Assembly: GCA_938022345.1 (NCBI GenBank)
Contig: CALIEP010000356.1
Location: 1 to 6,373, forward strand
Direction: 5' to 3'
DNA: 6,373 nt
Origin: an uncultured Actinomyces sp.
Lineage (GTDB): Bacteria > Actinomycetota > Actinomycetes > Actinomycetales > Actinomycetaceae
Shown: positions 6,351 to 6,373 of the stretch, in pieces
Layout: every line of letters starts with the position of its first letter
Numbering within the stretch: position 1 is the first letter of the stretch
The notes under the pieces: model-generated
What the model was told of the DNA's origin: nothing
Database searches by the model: none
The model's input: the letters and a program-made list of their open reading frames with translations, nothing else
Translations under genes and position numbers: made by a program

Positions 6351-6373
6351 CTCGACGTCTACTTTCTATATCG

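Noticed and set aside
6351..6373. Possible end of rplU upstream of rpmA
   Set aside because: Only 23 nt are visible. Stops exist in more than one frame and no L21 C-terminal motif can be read, so no feature is supported.
1..6373. Mobile elements, CRISPR arrays, defence or toxin-antitoxin systems, riboswitches
   Set aside because: No transposase or integrase, no regularly spaced repeats, no small gene pairs and no recognisable leader structure. The sequence is almost fully occupied by housekeeping genes.

Overview
This window is a stretch of bacterial chromosome with all genes on the minus strand. Gene content, gene order and protein motifs point to Actinomycetota. The order rpmA - obg - proB - proA - nadD - rsfS - GpgP-like histidine phosphatase is the one I recall from actinobacteria such as Mycobacterium tuberculosis, where the same genes occur in this order with others inserted. 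Moderate GC (roughly mid-50s percent by eye, not counted) and the very compact layout would suit an Actinomyces/Schaalia-like member of the Actinomycetaceae, but that is inference.

In the direction of transcription (right to left) the window holds: rpmA (ribosomal protein L27, 6350-6090); a strong intrinsic terminator (6073-6041); obg/obgE (ribosome-assembly GTPase, 5991-4468, GTG start); proB (glutamate 5-kinase, 4467-3358); proA (glutamate-5-semialdehyde dehydrogenase, 3354-2074); nadD (nicotinate-nucleotide adenylyltransferase, 2062-1451); rsfS (ribosomal silencing factor, 1357-932, GTG start); a histidine phosphatase resembling glucosyl-3-phosphoglycerate phosphatase (935-156); and the 5' 54 nt of tRNA-Ala(GGC), cut by the left edge.

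From obg to the phosphatase, four of the five junctions are 0, 3, 11 or -4 nt. Only the 93-nt nadD-rsfS gap is longer. This suggests one transcription unit with translational coupling. It combines ribosome assembly and silencing (Obg, RsfS), the first two steps of proline synthesis (ProB, ProA), NAD synthesis (NadD) and a probable sugar-phosphate phosphatase. The tRNA gene appears to have its own promoter just downstream.

I found no mobile element, CRISPR array, defence system, prophage or obviously novel system; this is a conserved housekeeping locus. The points worth a second look are small: the obg start relative to the terminator, the zero-spacing in-frame obg/proB junction, paired hairpins at the rpmA end, and low-complexity inserts in the phosphatase. 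No gap without a gene exceeds 300 bases.
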